This document shows positions 26,677-36,135 of a stretch of 64,000 nucleotides of DNA, piece after piece. Numbering within the stretch: position 1 is the first letter of the stretch; the number at the start of each line of letters is the position of its first letter. The DNA lies in contig CAMCVE010000001.1 in NCBI GenBank assembly GCA_945881775.1, forward strand, positions 189,836 through 253,835. The letters run 5' to 3'. Source of the DNA: Bacteriovorax stolpii. Its GTDB lineage: Bacteria > Bdellovibrionota > UBA2428. The notes under the pieces were generated by a model that saw only the letters and a list, made by a program, of their open reading frames with translations, did no database searches and was not told where the DNA came from. The position numbers and the translations under genes are program-made.

Positions 26677-27516
26677 TTAGGGGGTGTCAGAGAACTGACG
26701 CTTGAGCATGAGAGGCGTGCGCGAGACCCAGAGTTCTCCGGGCACTTGAGCGTTTGCACCCATCACAACACCCAGCTGAGGCTCGAGCGGCGCGTAAATC
26801 AAAACCGCGCCCCCCACCGGCACTTTGAAATCCGCAACCTCAATGCTGCTTTCCGGGGGAATGACCACACTCCACGAGGGGGCATAATCACCGCCTTCGT
26901 CCTGGAGCGCGAAGCTCACCTGAATGGCCATGCCGAGAGCATTGCTAATCTCGAGTGACTCCGAACCCCGGGCCCTAAACGCCTGCGGCGAGAACCCGCA
27001 AGCCTCAATTCGGAGCTGGAAGGAACCCGAAACAGCCTTCAGATCGTCGGTCTTGACCTGAAAACGGTCCAAACCACAGGGCATTTCAATCTCGCTCAAA
27101 CGAGGAGGAGGCAAATCTTGAGGGCGCGACAAAGAAGAAGGAGCGAGCCCCGACATCATCAGCCATTCGCGCACATTTCCCGAGAGGCGACCGGACCAAT
27201 CTTGGCGAGTGGGCGCCATGACAAGAGCTCTCACGACAAACATCGCCACCAAACCAAAAGCAACCCAGCGCCTTGTGGGCAACAAATCTTCCACTCGAAT
27301 CAAAGCGATCGCAAAGCCCGCAAGCAAGAGCGGCACCACAACCGCAAACCACGTAGCCTCACTGCCCCAGGCCCATAGCGAATCGATGAGAGCACTCACA
27401 AATAGCGAGCCCGCAAGAGCGCTCCCGGTCAGACTCAAGCAGCGATTGAAACGCAACCAAATCAGAAGCACAAGAGCGACGACGAACGTGGACGTCCCCA
27501 CCCCCAGAGTGATCAT
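26677..27516 (-). CDS. Membrane protein with cupredoxin-like C-terminal region, unknown
   Basis: 279 aa. About four N-terminal helices (FVVALVLLIWLRF; ALAGSLFVSALIDSLW; WFAVVVPLLLAGFAIALI; FGLVAMFVVRALVM), then a ~150-residue beta-rich region (FQLRIEACGFSPQAFRARG ... VVIPPESSIEVADFKVP) resembling a cupredoxin-like sandwich but without recognisable copper ligands. Start overlaps the flavoprotein stop by 4 bp. Last gene of a three-gene coupled operon. Function unknown. Confidence 0.65.
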   Translation of the reverse strand: MITLGVGTSTFVVALVLLIWLRFNRCLSLTGSALAGSLFVSALIDSLWAWGSEATWFAVVVPLLLAGFAIALIRVEDLLPTRRWVAFGLVAMFVVRALVMAPTRQDWSGRLSGNVREWLMMSGLAPSSLSRPQDLPPPRLSEIEMPCGLDRFQVKTDDLKAVSGSFQLRIEACGFSPQAFRARGSESLEISNALGMAIQVSFALQDEGGDYAPSWSVVIPPESSIEVADFKVPVGGAVLIYAPLEPQLGVVMGANAQVPGELWVSRTPLMLKRQFSDTP

Positions 27517-28565
27517 GTTTTTCCCGGGCTGAGGAGCTTAGCGACCGAATCCAGCGCGCCCAGCGTGTCGAGGGACGAACTGGACTGCGTTTCGTCGCCG
27601 ACAAAAACCAGTGAAGCGTCTTCCGGATCATTCCCGAAGAGCCACGGAGTGCCCAAACGATGTCCAAGTACTCGGTCACTGATCACCCAGCGCTCCGGGA
27701 GAGAGTCGGGGAGCTCACCTTTAACGAGCGCTTTCACCGCTCGACGAAGCGCCTTTTGAAGACTCGCAACAGTTTTGGGGTCGCTGAGCACATCTTGATG
27801 AGCGTGCGTCAGTGTCTTCAAGAGCAAATGATCGCCGTCTTCGTGCAGAACGCCGATCATGAGATGCAACTTGGATTCAAAACGGACGGGCAACGCAAAA
27901 ACTCCGTCGCTGCGAAAGCCTTCTTCCCAAACTGTGTCTCGAGGGATTTCGATGTCGAGTCCCACCCCTCCTCGAAAATCAGCCGCGACACTGCTGTAGT
28001 CCCCATTGGCCACCAGGAAAGCTTGCGCCTCATGTTTACCAAAAGCATTCTGAAATGACTTCAGACCCGCCGCCCATACCACCCGCGAAGCTCGGTAAAC
28101 CGTCTCCGGGGTCACAAGCTCCCAACGTCCGTCGGGGAGTTTCTCAAGGCGGTTCACAGGGCTTTGCAACCTCAGAAACGTCTCGTCGCTCGGCTCAGGT
28201 AGCGTCACCTCAAGCAAAAGCGTCTTCAGTCCATGAGAGAGAAGTTGCCATTGAGGAAGCTCGCCCACCCAATCCTTGTCGTCCCATGCCACATCGTGCA
28301 TGGAAATCCACTGACGATCCCAGCGAACCACAGGTGGTGCCAGCAAAGTTCCAGTGAGGACCGGAAAAGGACTCGCAAGATCGGAATCAATCAAATGCAA
28401 GGCGCTCTTGGAGCGCCCCCCGAGCGAGGGACCCGACTCAAGGAGGCCCAGTGACGCGGAACTTTCGAGCGAGGCGCGAAGGACCTGCAAGGCATAAATG
28501 CCTGCCGGGCCACCGCCCACAACCAAGCATTCCACATCTCGCTGGCTAACTTTTTTTGAACTCAT
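27513..28565 (-). CDS. FAD/NAD(P)-binding oxidoreductase-like protein
   Basis: 350 aa. Rossmann dinucleotide motif VECLVVGGGPAGIYALQVL at the N-terminus, an acidic residue ending strand 2 (LLESGPSLGG), RVVWAAGL (second FAD motif) and C-terminal SLVFVGDETQ (third FAD contact with Asp). The layout resembles amine oxidase/phytoene-desaturase-like flavoproteins; the substrate is unknown. Overlaps by 4 bp both the GYF_2 gene upstream and the membrane-protein gene downstream. Confidence 0.75.
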   Translation of the reverse strand: MSSKKVSQRDVECLVVGGGPAGIYALQVLRASLESSASLGLLESGPSLGGRSKSALHLIDSDLASPFPVLTGTLLAPPVVRWDRQWISMHDVAWDDKDWVGELPQWQLLSHGLKTLLLEVTLPEPSDETFLRLQSPVNRLEKLPDGRWELVTPETVYRASRVVWAAGLKSFQNAFGKHEAQAFLVANGDYSSVAADFRGGVGLDIEIPRDTVWEEGFRSDGVFALPVRFESKLHLMIGVLHEDGDHLLLKTLTHAHQDVLSDPKTVASLQKALRRAVKALVKGELPDSLPERWVISDRVLGHRLGTPWLFGNDPEDASLVFVGDETQSSSSLDTLGALDSVAKLLSPGKT

Positions 28566-29989
28566 CGTTTCTCCAGCAGACGTGTCTTGAGCCTGTCCTC
28601 ATCAAGGGTGGCTTCGGTCTGCGTTTGGCTCGCCTGAGCCAGGAACTCAGACTTGAGGAAATCACGATCTTTCTGCAAAGAATTCCAGATCTCTGTGTAA
28701 CGACGCCCCGCTCTTTTTTCAAAACCTGCGCGGCCGTTCTGGCTGTAAAAATCCATGAGCCCCTGAACCTTCACAAGTTCTTTGGCGAGCGAATCCAGAC
28801 GAGTGCGGAGCTCGGGGTAGAACGTGAGCGCTGACTGATCCGACAGCTGTCCAAAGGTCCGAGAGAACGCCACGGTCCAGGCCTGCATAGCCTTTGTCCA
28901 GGCCGCACGGCGAGCTCCACCGCGAATCGCAAAGCGCACCACGTCTCGACGCAAACTTTCGTAGAGTGCGTCGAAGTCGCGGAAGAGACCTTCGAGAACT
29001 TTGAGCTCTTCTGCAGAGGCCATCGCACGCTGATTCTGCAAGCCTTTCATTTGGACATCGAGGTCAGGTCCGGTAGGGAAGTTGCCGACTTCAAATGAAA
29101 CGGTGCCCATATACTTGCCCATAGACTGGGCCATGACCTTATAGCTTCCCGGAGGAAGCGGAGCTCCCTCGATATTGAGAGGACCGATCACAAAGTAACC
29201 ATCGACCAAAGAGGCATCGAACCACCAGAGTCGCGGACGCTCCATGAGGCTGCGTGCCAAGTCTGGGTAAACAACCAATTGAATGCGATCCGTCTTAATG
29301 AGACTCGAAACAGCACCCGTGATGATCGGACGATCTGGAGAGAGCAGAACCGAAGAGAGTCGGAAGGGGGGACCTTGTCGATCTTGCGACAGACGCAGCG
29401 AAGAGAGCTCCGCCCAAATCACATCGAGATCACTGGGTTTGGCTATATTCGTTGTGGAGCCTGCGGCGTCTCCGTTAGGAGAGTCTGTCGGAGCCGTTGT
29501 TGATTCAGGTGATCCCTCATTCTTGAGTTGTGGAATCATTTTGGAATAATCGAGCAACAATCCAACCAGAAGCAGCATCACAAAACCGATGAGCATCCAG
29601 CGAAGCATCATCGGCTTGCGCGAGGCCTTGTTTTTTTGGACGTCCGAATCGAGTTTTTGTTCGAGCGACGAGAGGGTGTCTGCTGGAATCGAGGAGAGGG
29701 TCTCCTTGCCCACCTTCTCGACCTTCAGGCTATCCCGCGAAGTCTCCACAACTCTCAGAGGTTCGGCATCGGGACTGCGTGTTTCAACAACACCTTGGCT
29801 CTGGGAAATTTGAGTCAGGAACTCGACCTCGTCAAGAGCGGTCCAGTCAGACATCCCCTCAGTGAACACGAATGCCGTGTTGTCGAGCTCGCCATCGGCG
29901 ACCTTATTTTGGAGGACCGTCTCAGTGAGAGGCCCCATTTCTTGTTCCTTAAAGTAAACGTACCACTCGCGGCTCGGATCCGGTGTCAT
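28562..29989 (-). CDS. GYF_2-domain membrane protein, unknown
   Basis: 475 aa. N-terminal GYF_2/DUF4339 domain (EWYVYFKEQEMGPLTETVL ... MSDWTALDEV), an acidic linker, one transmembrane helix (~128-147, LRWMLIGFVMLLLVGLLLDY), a Ser/Thr/Pro linker, a beta-rich extracytoplasmic domain (~195-310) and a helical C-terminus. GYF_2 usually binds Pro-rich peptides in membrane complexes. First gene of the overlapping trio, so the three products probably act together. Confidence 0.72.
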   Translation of the reverse strand: MTPDPSREWYVYFKEQEMGPLTETVLQNKVADGELDNTAFVFTEGMSDWTALDEVEFLTQISQSQGVVETRSPDAEPLRVVETSRDSLKVEKVGKETLSSIPADTLSSLEQKLDSDVQKNKASRKPMMLRWMLIGFVMLLLVGLLLDYSKMIPQLKNEGSPESTTAPTDSPNGDAAGSTTNIAKPSDLDVIWAELSSLRLSQDRQGPPFRLSSVLLSPDRPIITGAVSSLIKTDRIQLVVYPDLARSLMERPRLWWFDASLVDGYFVIGPLNIEGAPLPPGSYKVMAQSMGKYMGTVSFEVGNFPTGPDLDVQMKGLQNQRAMASAEELKVLEGLFRDFDALYESLRRDVVRFAIRGGARRAAWTKAMQAWTVAFSRTFGQLSDQSALTFYPELRTRLDSLAKELVKVQGLMDFYSQNGRAGFEKRAGRRYTEIWNSLQKDRDFLKSEFLAQASQTQTEATLDEDRLKTRLLEKR

Positions 29990-30032
29990 ATGGGGTCAAT
30001 ATAGTCTGCGAGAATCCGCATTGCCAATAAGC

Positions 30033-31577
30033 TCAGGCGGCAATTTTGGAAAGACCTGGAACCGCTTCGACGGCTATGGCTCGTGGAAGCCGTTCCCAAA
30101 TTTTTTCACGTACGAAAACTCGGTAGAGCCTGGCCTCAAGCTGACCTCGCTCAACCATGGAATTCAGGATCCAAAGTGTCTTCTCGAGTGGGAGCGCTGC
30201 CTTGTAGGCGCGGTCACTGGCCGACAAAGCATCAAAAATATCGCAAATGGTCATGATGCGTGCGCACAAGGGAATCGAATCGCCCTTCAGACGTCGGGGA
30301 TACCCCGATCCATCCAACAATTCGTGGTGACAGTACGCGATTTCGGGGATCCGTCGGAATTTAGGACCCCAAGGGATCCGTCTCAAAAAGTCGTAAGACT
30401 GAGTCACGTGAGACTCAATTTCTTTGCGTTCCTCAGGGGTCAGGCAGCCTTTGGCGATTTGGAGAGAGACGACGTCAGCAGGCTCAAGCAAGACTCGCAC
30501 CTCGCCGCGCGAGCCCTCAAACTCCAAACGTGAGAGTTCTTCGAGGCGAAGTCCGGCAGCCTCTGCCAAAACCGTGGGTCGACTGAGCTCGAGGATTTCG
30601 CTCCACACTTTTGTAAGAGTCTCCTGAGTCGAACGCCCGGCTTCGCCTCGGCGCTCCGCTGCCAGGAGACCGTCCTGGATTCGCGCTTCGATTCGAAGAC
30701 GCTGAACCTCAGTGAGCTTCTGCTCTTTTTGCAAGGTGCTTTCTCGCACACCGATTTTTCCAAAATCATGCACGTATCCCGCCCAAAGCAGCTCCTTGAG
30801 ATCATCGTCTGAGAAGCAGATATCCAAGAGGTCTTCGTCGCTGGCCTCGGAGGCTGCGCGCGCCAGTTCAACTGTCAAATGAGCCACGCGAACAGAGTGT
30901 CCCCGCGTCCCCGGATCTCGCGAATCGATCGCCACCACCGAAGCCTTCACGAAACTTTCAAAGAGAGTCTCAATTTCCCTGTAGAGTCCCTGATTCTCGA
31001 GACTCGCCGCTGCAACCGCCGCAAAGCTTTCCAGCAACTCGACGTCCTGCTTATCAAACTGAGGCATCTTCGCTAGAGCGGCTTCAGAATGAGAGGGCCA
31101 GTGCTGGGAGGATCGATTCTTCTTGTTGAGAAGCTGCAGAACACCGAGCACCGCGCCACGAGAATTCTTGATAGGCACCGCAAGCACAGAGCGTGTGCGG
31201 TAACCGAGCTTGGCGTCAAAACTGGAATCGAAGACAACTCCCTTTAGGGAAGTCGGGATACGGTAAACATCACGAATCCTGAGACTCTTGCCCCCAAGGT
31301 AGACGTGCGTGGCCACGCCGGGTCGCGTGAGTGGAATTTTTGCACGCTGGAACTCGAAATCCACCGAATCATTGAGCGCTACCTCGAACGACAGTTGCCC
31401 TTCGTCCTTATGCAGATACAGCGAGCCCGCGTCGCAGTTGAGCAAATCCATAGAACTGCGAACGATCGAATGAAGCAGATCAAGGGGGTTTTTGAGGCCG
31501 ATGAGCTGCACAGAAATTCTCTGCAACGCCCGAAGGCGCGCAGTGGCAGTGTCTCGACGGCACGGTGATTGACCCAC
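30033..31577 (-). CDS. GAF - HD-GYP c-di-GMP phosphodiesterase
   Basis: 514 aa. GAF domain ~10-200 (AGSLYLHKDEGQLSFEVAL ... AVPIKNSRGAVLGVLQLLNK), then HD-GYP: HSVRVA (~235), the HD pair in GYVHDFGKIGVRE (~270) and the diagnostic CHHELLDGSGYP (~415) plus ARIMTICDIFDAL. About 85 extra residues lie between the HD motif and the HHE motif. HD-GYP enzymes hydrolyse c-di-GMP, and GAF senses a small ligand. Both catalytic motifs are intact, so activity is expected. Confidence 0.88.
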   Translation of the reverse strand: MGQSPCRRDTATARLRALQRISVQLIGLKNPLDLLHSIVRSSMDLLNCDAGSLYLHKDEGQLSFEVALNDSVDFEFQRAKIPLTRPGVATHVYLGGKSLRIRDVYRIPTSLKGVVFDSSFDAKLGYRTRSVLAVPIKNSRGAVLGVLQLLNKKNRSSQHWPSHSEAALAKMPQFDKQDVELLESFAAVAAASLENQGLYREIETLFESFVKASVVAIDSRDPGTRGHSVRVAHLTVELARAASEASDEDLLDICFSDDDLKELLWAGYVHDFGKIGVRESTLQKEQKLTEVQRLRIEARIQDGLLAAERRGEAGRSTQETLTKVWSEILELSRPTVLAEAAGLRLEELSRLEFEGSRGEVRVLLEPADVVSLQIAKGCLTPEERKEIESHVTQSYDFLRRIPWGPKFRRIPEIAYCHHELLDGSGYPRRLKGDSIPLCARIMTICDIFDALSASDRAYKAALPLEKTLWILNSMVERGQLEARLYRVFVREKIWERLPRAIAVEAVPGLSKIAA

Positions 31578-31615
31578 GCCTAATTTTCGGACTTTCGACT
31601 CGAAAACTTAACGAT

Positions 31616-33979
31616 TTAACGCCGCGTGGCGGGACCTGATTCGATGCGACTCTCGAAAATCCGAACCTTGCGCTTGTAGTTACGCAGCACGCAAGCACGA
31701 CGCGCGTGCGGCATGTCGAAGGAATTCGGAATAAAGCGCAGAGCCGCTGGGGCTCCCGCGAGACCCTCGTAGCCTGAAATCAGTCGTGCGCCTTCGCACA
31801 AAGACTTTCTTTCACGAAGCGCGCGGGGGACGTCATCGACGTCGAGGAGCCTGAAACAGAGCTGCGCGTGCTGCTGACCATAGGGCGAATCCCAATACTC
31901 AGTCCCCGAGCGTGCATCGCGACGAGCATTCATGTTCAGATAATCGACCACATTGCGCATGGCGGGTGCAAAGAGTGCCGTAAAATTGCGAAGCGTTGTC
32001 TGAGTTACGCTTTTGGCGTGACCCAGACGAAGCTTGAGCTCTGGGAGCGAGGGTGCCGCCGTCTGCCCACGCAGCTGATCGAGGATGTCGTTGGTCGCCA
32101 GGAAACGAGCGACATCATTGGTCTCGCCCGTTCGATTGGGATCATTTGAATTCTCCACCACGAGATCAAGGAGTGCGTCCTCTGCCGCAGTTTCGAGGCG
32201 TTTTTCAAAGAAGTCAAAGCCTTCGGCAAGCTTCAAATCGCGGGTAACCAAATCAATCGCCGTGGAAGCCGCGAGCTTGGCCGTGGAGCGATCGTCGGAC
32301 AAGAAAACACGCTTCATCGAAACGTCGATCCCCTCGAGAAGCGCTTGTGTGTCTTCAAGTAGGAAGTCGCGCCCGCCACGTGATGCAATACGAGTCTGCA
32401 CGAAGTTGATGATGTTACGAAGTGCCCCCTCCGGCGTCAGTGCCGTGAGCCTGCGGTCGCGAGTCCGGTATCCGGTCGCGACAAGAAGCGGATCTACGTT
32501 CACCAGTTCGCTGCGCTCTTTTAGGACAATGTCTCGAGCCAGAGCGACCAGTGATAGCAAACGACTCTTTACAACCTCGAGACTCACCGGAGCCCCTATC
32601 GTCGGCCAGAGAGAGGGTTTCTTTGTGGGATTAAGGTTGTCGAACTGGACGGAGTAAGAACCTCCAGGAATATTGTCGAAGGTCGGAATGTCTTCTTCGA
32701 AATGTCCGGCAAGGTAGAAGGGCATGTACCGGCTTGAAATGACCTTGGAGATTGGAGAATCACTGATACCAGGACCTCTTTCGCTGATACCAAGGCCTTT
32801 TTCAACGATCCTGCGGATCACCGATTTTTCGATCGCCCACTGTTCAAGCACACGACTGGTTTCGTCGCTGCCCGAACCGGCGCCCTCGAAGAGACGCTCA
32901 TTCTGCGCAATCAGTGCTAGAGAGTAGGACTCGAAATTGCGCACAAACTCGACACGCGCAAGCACCTCTTCACGTCGCGCGTTCGATGCCGTGTTCGTTG
33001 GAATCGCACCCGCCTGAACCGAGTCAAGAAAGCGTTGGAGAACGGGAATATCCCGTTGATAAATTTGGATTGCTTTCCAAAGGTCGCCACCGGGATTGGG
33101 ACGATCAATGAGGAATTTTTGGGTGAGCGTAGCGAGTCGTACGCCGTCGTCTGCGGCACACCACTGCTCCGACATCGACTCAAGTCCGCACTGCATCGCC
33201 ACTTCGAGCTTGGTAATGTCGAAAGACGCAATTTGTTTGTCGAGTTTCCGAACACGGACATACTCGATCACAGAAGAGATGAGCTCCGACCCTGCCTGCG
33301 CAACGAAAGCATAGCTCGTAGGCAAGAAAGCCGACGCGGCAGCAGCAGCAACACTCGCGACTGCAGGAAGAATGTCGCTGTTTTTCTCGAGACACGCTCC
33401 CGATTGCCCCGCCTGCTTCATGATCGTGTCTGCGGAAATAACGAAGTTGTGCAGAGCCCTGCCGAACTGCAATTTGTCGTTGTAGTCGTCGCTCGACTCC
33501 ATTTGCCCCTGGAGTTCGGACATCTGGAGTTGGAGCGAACGAAGTTCACCCTGGATCACTGTGACCAGATCAAGTTCGCCGCGGTCCTGACTGGCCGTTA
33601 GCTGCAAGAGAAGCTCCTCGCGCTTGCGCTGATAACCCAGAGCGAGATCGTTCTTGGAATTGTCTTGGTTCTGGTAGCGGGTCAGTTGCTCGGACATGAG
33701 ATTCAGGCGTCCAAGCGTCCCGCTGAGCGAGGCGCAGGCGGGATCTTGCTTGGCCTTTTGAAGAACAGAGATCAGCGCATCCGCATCGGCAATCGCGCGC
33801 GCTGTCCAGGAATCGTAGGACGAAGGGCAACTGGATTTGAAATAATTCAGAAGAGATTCGGTGGCTTCCGGAGTAGGGCGCCCTGCGGCCGGAGGTGGCT
33901 TAGAGCCGCGCGCCAACGCGTTTGAGACCGAAAGAACCGAAAGGAAAAGACCCAGGTAGAGCTTGAGAAAGAATCGCAT
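31616..33979 (-). CDS. Large secreted protein of unknown family
   Basis: 787 aa with a signal peptide (FLKLYLGLFLSVLSVSNALA). Mostly helical. Residues ~105-165 are Q/E/L-rich (coiled coil), ~205-235 is Ala-rich and hydrophobic (AVASVAAAAASAFLPTSYAF), a possible membrane or packing helix. Several conserved-looking Cys could form disulfides. No enzymatic motif seen. Monocistronic; divergent/convergent neighbours give no hint. Confidence 0.7.
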   Translation of the reverse strand: MRFFLKLYLGLFLSVLSVSNALARGSKPPPAAGRPTPEATESLLNYFKSSCPSSYDSWTARAIADADALISVLQKAKQDPACASLSGTLGRLNLMSEQLTRYQNQDNSKNDLALGYQRKREELLLQLTASQDRGELDLVTVIQGELRSLQLQMSELQGQMESSDDYNDKLQFGRALHNFVISADTIMKQAGQSGACLEKNSDILPAVASVAAAAASAFLPTSYAFVAQAGSELISSVIEYVRVRKLDKQIASFDITKLEVAMQCGLESMSEQWCAADDGVRLATLTQKFLIDRPNPGGDLWKAIQIYQRDIPVLQRFLDSVQAGAIPTNTASNARREEVLARVEFVRNFESYSLALIAQNERLFEGAGSGSDETSRVLEQWAIEKSVIRRIVEKGLGISERGPGISDSPISKVISSRYMPFYLAGHFEEDIPTFDNIPGGSYSVQFDNLNPTKKPSLWPTIGAPVSLEVVKSRLLSLVALARDIVLKERSELVNVDPLLVATGYRTRDRRLTALTPEGALRNIINFVQTRIASRGGRDFLLEDTQALLEGIDVSMKRVFLSDDRSTAKLAASTAIDLVTRDLKLAEGFDFFEKRLETAAEDALLDLVVENSNDPNRTGETNDVARFLATNDILDQLRGQTAAPSLPELKLRLGHAKSVTQTTLRNFTALFAPAMRNVVDYLNMNARRDARSGTEYWDSPYGQQHAQLCFRLLDVDDVPRALRERKSLCEGARLISGYEGLAGAPAALRFIPNSFDMPHARRACVLRNYKRKVRIFESRIESGPATRR

Positions 33980-34039
33980 GGCCCCTCCGAGGAAAAGGCA
34001 TAGATGAAGTTTTCTTAATGCGTCAAGAAAACACTCGAC

Positions 34040-35515
34040 TCATTCGCCGATCCAGAACTCGTTCTTGCCGTTGGCCCCGCCCTTGACCGGAAAACCACTG
34101 CGCTCCACCCAAGGAATCGCTTTCTGCTCTTCACCGCGCAGGCAGTAGAGATGCGTGAATTCGGACTTGCGAACATAGTCGCTCTTCAGCAGCAGCGAGT
34201 GGGTTTCCATGGGCACAATCTTGCGACGGTCCTCGAGATAGATTGGATAAGCGCCGCGGGCGTCTTTGGTGAGGAACGAAACGCAATCACGCCACCAGAG
34301 CTTCGGAATCTCTCCCTGCCCCTTGGGTTCGGCGATGCTTTTGTTTTTGAGCGACGGATACCAGGCTGTGGTCCCGAGCGAGCGCTCAAAGGGTTTGATG
34401 AATTTTTGGAAGGCTTTGCGCTCATCTTGGCGAGCGGTGTAGAGGTGCTTCAGAGGAATGCGGTCACGAATGAAAGAAGCCCACTTCGAAGAGCGGTCCT
34501 CTAAGATTCTTCCGAGGAGCCACTCATCAGACCACGTGACATAGTCCTCGAGGTCGGGATTGATCTGAAAATCTTGCGACTCTGCGAGCGCATTCTCAAG
34601 GATGATATCGAAACTCACAACGGTCTTATGAGAGTAGACCTGCAAGAACATATGAAAGCGTGAAATTAAAAAATCTTCGAACGCATGCAGGGCCTTTCGG
34701 CGCACACACACACAAAGCTGCGAAGGCTTTTCGGGGTGCGGACGCCACACGACGTTGTCGAGGAGCATTTCGCGGTCGTACTGTCCGTAGGGAACGCCCG
34801 TGTAGTGCGAATCGCGGTGCAAATAGTCCATCCGGTCCGCGTCGATCTCACCAGAGACGAGCGCCTTTAAGACAGGCTGCGCCGTCCAGCGACCCGATGG
34901 ACCGACTTTGCACATCTCCTTGAACTCTTCGGTGGGCTCGATCCAGTCGGCAAGCAGCGCTGCAATATCTTGTGCGGGGAGACCGCCGAGATAACCATCA
35001 TCATTTGCCATCTTTGCGATGATCGCGAGCGTAAAATCTTCGTGATAGGTGCGCTCATTCAGCCACTTCTCGCGGTCTTTAATGCCGCGTTCTTTGACCC
35101 AGTGATTGGGAAGATCGCTGTGTTCGAGAAGATCTTTACGAAGCGGATGAATGGGTTTTCCGGCAGAGGTGACGCCTTCGAGACTGTGCGAGAAAGGCCC
35201 GTGGCCCACGTCGTGCAAAAGAGCGGTGAGGCGCACGAGTCGCTTAAAGTAATCGATTTGATCCGGGGTGATCGACTTAGGTCCGAAGGTGCTTCTAAAA
35301 TCTTCGACGATTGGCTCGAAGGCTTTCGAAGACATGTGCATCACACCAATCGAGTGGCTGAATCGGTCGTGAGTAGCGCCCGGAAAAACAAGATGCAAGA
35401 AGGCGGTCTGCTTGATGCGCCTGAGGCGCTGGAACAACGGATGATCGATCACCTGTCTCTCATCCCAAGAGACCGGGATCGTGTGATGAATTGGATCTCT
35501 GAGAAGGTGAATCAC
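34040..35515 (-). CDS. HD-domain phosphohydrolase (dNTPase/SAMHD1-like)
   Basis: 491 aa. Starts HLLRDPIHHTIPVSWDERQVIDHPLFQRLRRIKQ (family signature, split here only by description), then HDRFSHSIGVMHM (metal His), LTALLHDVGHGPFSH (HD pair, ~100), SGEIDADRMDYLHRD and a conserved arginine helix. Such proteins hydrolyse deoxynucleoside triphosphates or act on related nucleotides. Divergent from the MerR gene across an AT-rich 122-bp region containing a perfect minus-strand -35 TTGACA at 35561-35566. Confidence 0.86.
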   Translation of the reverse strand: MIHLLRDPIHHTIPVSWDERQVIDHPLFQRLRRIKQTAFLHLVFPGATHDRFSHSIGVMHMSSKAFEPIVEDFRSTFGPKSITPDQIDYFKRLVRLTALLHDVGHGPFSHSLEGVTSAGKPIHPLRKDLLEHSDLPNHWVKERGIKDREKWLNERTYHEDFTLAIIAKMANDDGYLGGLPAQDIAALLADWIEPTEEFKEMCKVGPSGRWTAQPVLKALVSGEIDADRMDYLHRDSHYTGVPYGQYDREMLLDNVVWRPHPEKPSQLCVCVRRKALHAFEDFLISRFHMFLQVYSHKTVVSFDIILENALAESQDFQINPDLEDYVTWSDEWLLGRILEDRSSKWASFIRDRIPLKHLYTARQDERKAFQKFIKPFERSLGTTAWYPSLKNKSIAEPKGQGEIPKLWWRDCVSFLTKDARGAYPIYLEDRRKIVPMETHSLLLKSDYVRKSEFTHLYCLRGEEQKAIPWVERSGFPVKGGANGKNEFWIGE

Positions 35516-35599
35516 TTGATCCTATTTCAGCAAAATTACTCAATAATTTCATGTATTTTCTGTCAAATTTTCGTCCAAGCTTCTGTTTTTCATAAAACA

Positions 35600-35632
35600 T
35601 TGACCTTAACGTTAGGGTTATTGTATACAATA
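35600..35632 (+). promoter_or_regulatory. MerR-type promoter/operator of the isc operon
   Basis: -35 TTGACC (35600-35605) and -10 TACAAT (35626-35631) are separated by 20 bp, the over-long spacer typical of MerR-activated promoters. Within it is a near-perfect 16-bp dyad ACCTTAAC-GTTAGGGT (35603-35618, one mismatch), the expected MerR-dimer site. A second, perfect 14-bp palindrome TATTGTATACAATA (35619-35632) covers the -10. The predicted +1 falls at about the first ATG (35638), so the transcript may be leaderless or begin translation at ATG 35644. Confidence 0.8.
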
Positions 35633-35637
35633 GTCCT

Positions 35638-36135
35638 ATGACCATGAGTATTGGACAGCTCGCCAAACAGGCAAGCGTCTCTAACAGAACAGTTCGTTAT
35701 TACGAAGAGTTAGGTCTCATCGTACCCAAAAATCGGGGCTCCAATCGCTATCGCTACTACGACGACACTCATCTCTCGCGCCTGAATCTCATCAAGATGC
35801 TTCAGGAGTCGGGATTTGCCCTCAAGGAGATCGTGGCAGCGCTGAACCCCATGCTCGACCCTCAAGGCAAGGTCACTTACTCGGGCCAAGAGATGGCTCG
35901 AAGCATCCACCAGTCTTTACAGGAACATCGCGAACGCTTGATTCAGAAACAAAGAGAGTTGATAAAGTCTGTCGCCGCGATCGACAGCACCCTTGAAGAA
36001 CTGCGCGAATGCTTCGCTTGTACCCGCGGACACGATCTGACCCAATGCGCTGGATGCACAACGGGACCCAGCGGAGTAGTCAGCCTCGGTCGGCACCTTG
36101 AAACTCGAACGGCTCACGGAGAACAAAGACAATGA
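35638..36135 (+). CDS. MerR-family regulator with four-Cys C-terminal motif, heading the isc operon
   Basis: 165 aa (ATG 35644 gives 163). N-terminal winged HTH ([21 protein letters not shown]), wing [14 protein letters not shown], then a coiled-coil dimer helix (~85-122) and a metal- or cluster-binding tail with C125, C128, C137 and C140 (CFAC ... CAGC, CxxC-x8-CxxC). SoxR has a different spacing (CxxCxCx5C). Its last codon overlaps iscS (ATGA). Position, operator and Cys cluster suggest it senses Fe-S status or a related stress and controls isc, in the place usually held by IscR. Zinc binding is the alternative. Confidence 0.82.
   Translation: MTMSIGQLAKQASVSNRTVRYYEELGLIVPKNRGSNRYRYYDDTHLSRLNLIKMLQESGFALKEIVAALNPMLDPQGKVTYSGQEMARSIHQSLQEHRERLIQKQRELIKSVAAIDSTLEELRECFACTRGHDLTQCAGCTTGPSGVVSLGRHLETRTAHGEQRQ

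Noticed and set aside
33035-33601. 188-aa plus-strand ORF
   Set aside because: Antisense to the 787-aa secreted protein gene, with no supporting motifs.
34970-35641. 223-aa plus-strand ORF reaching the MerR start
   Set aside because: Mostly antisense to the HD hydrolase; its tail is the AT-rich promoter region, which happens to be open.
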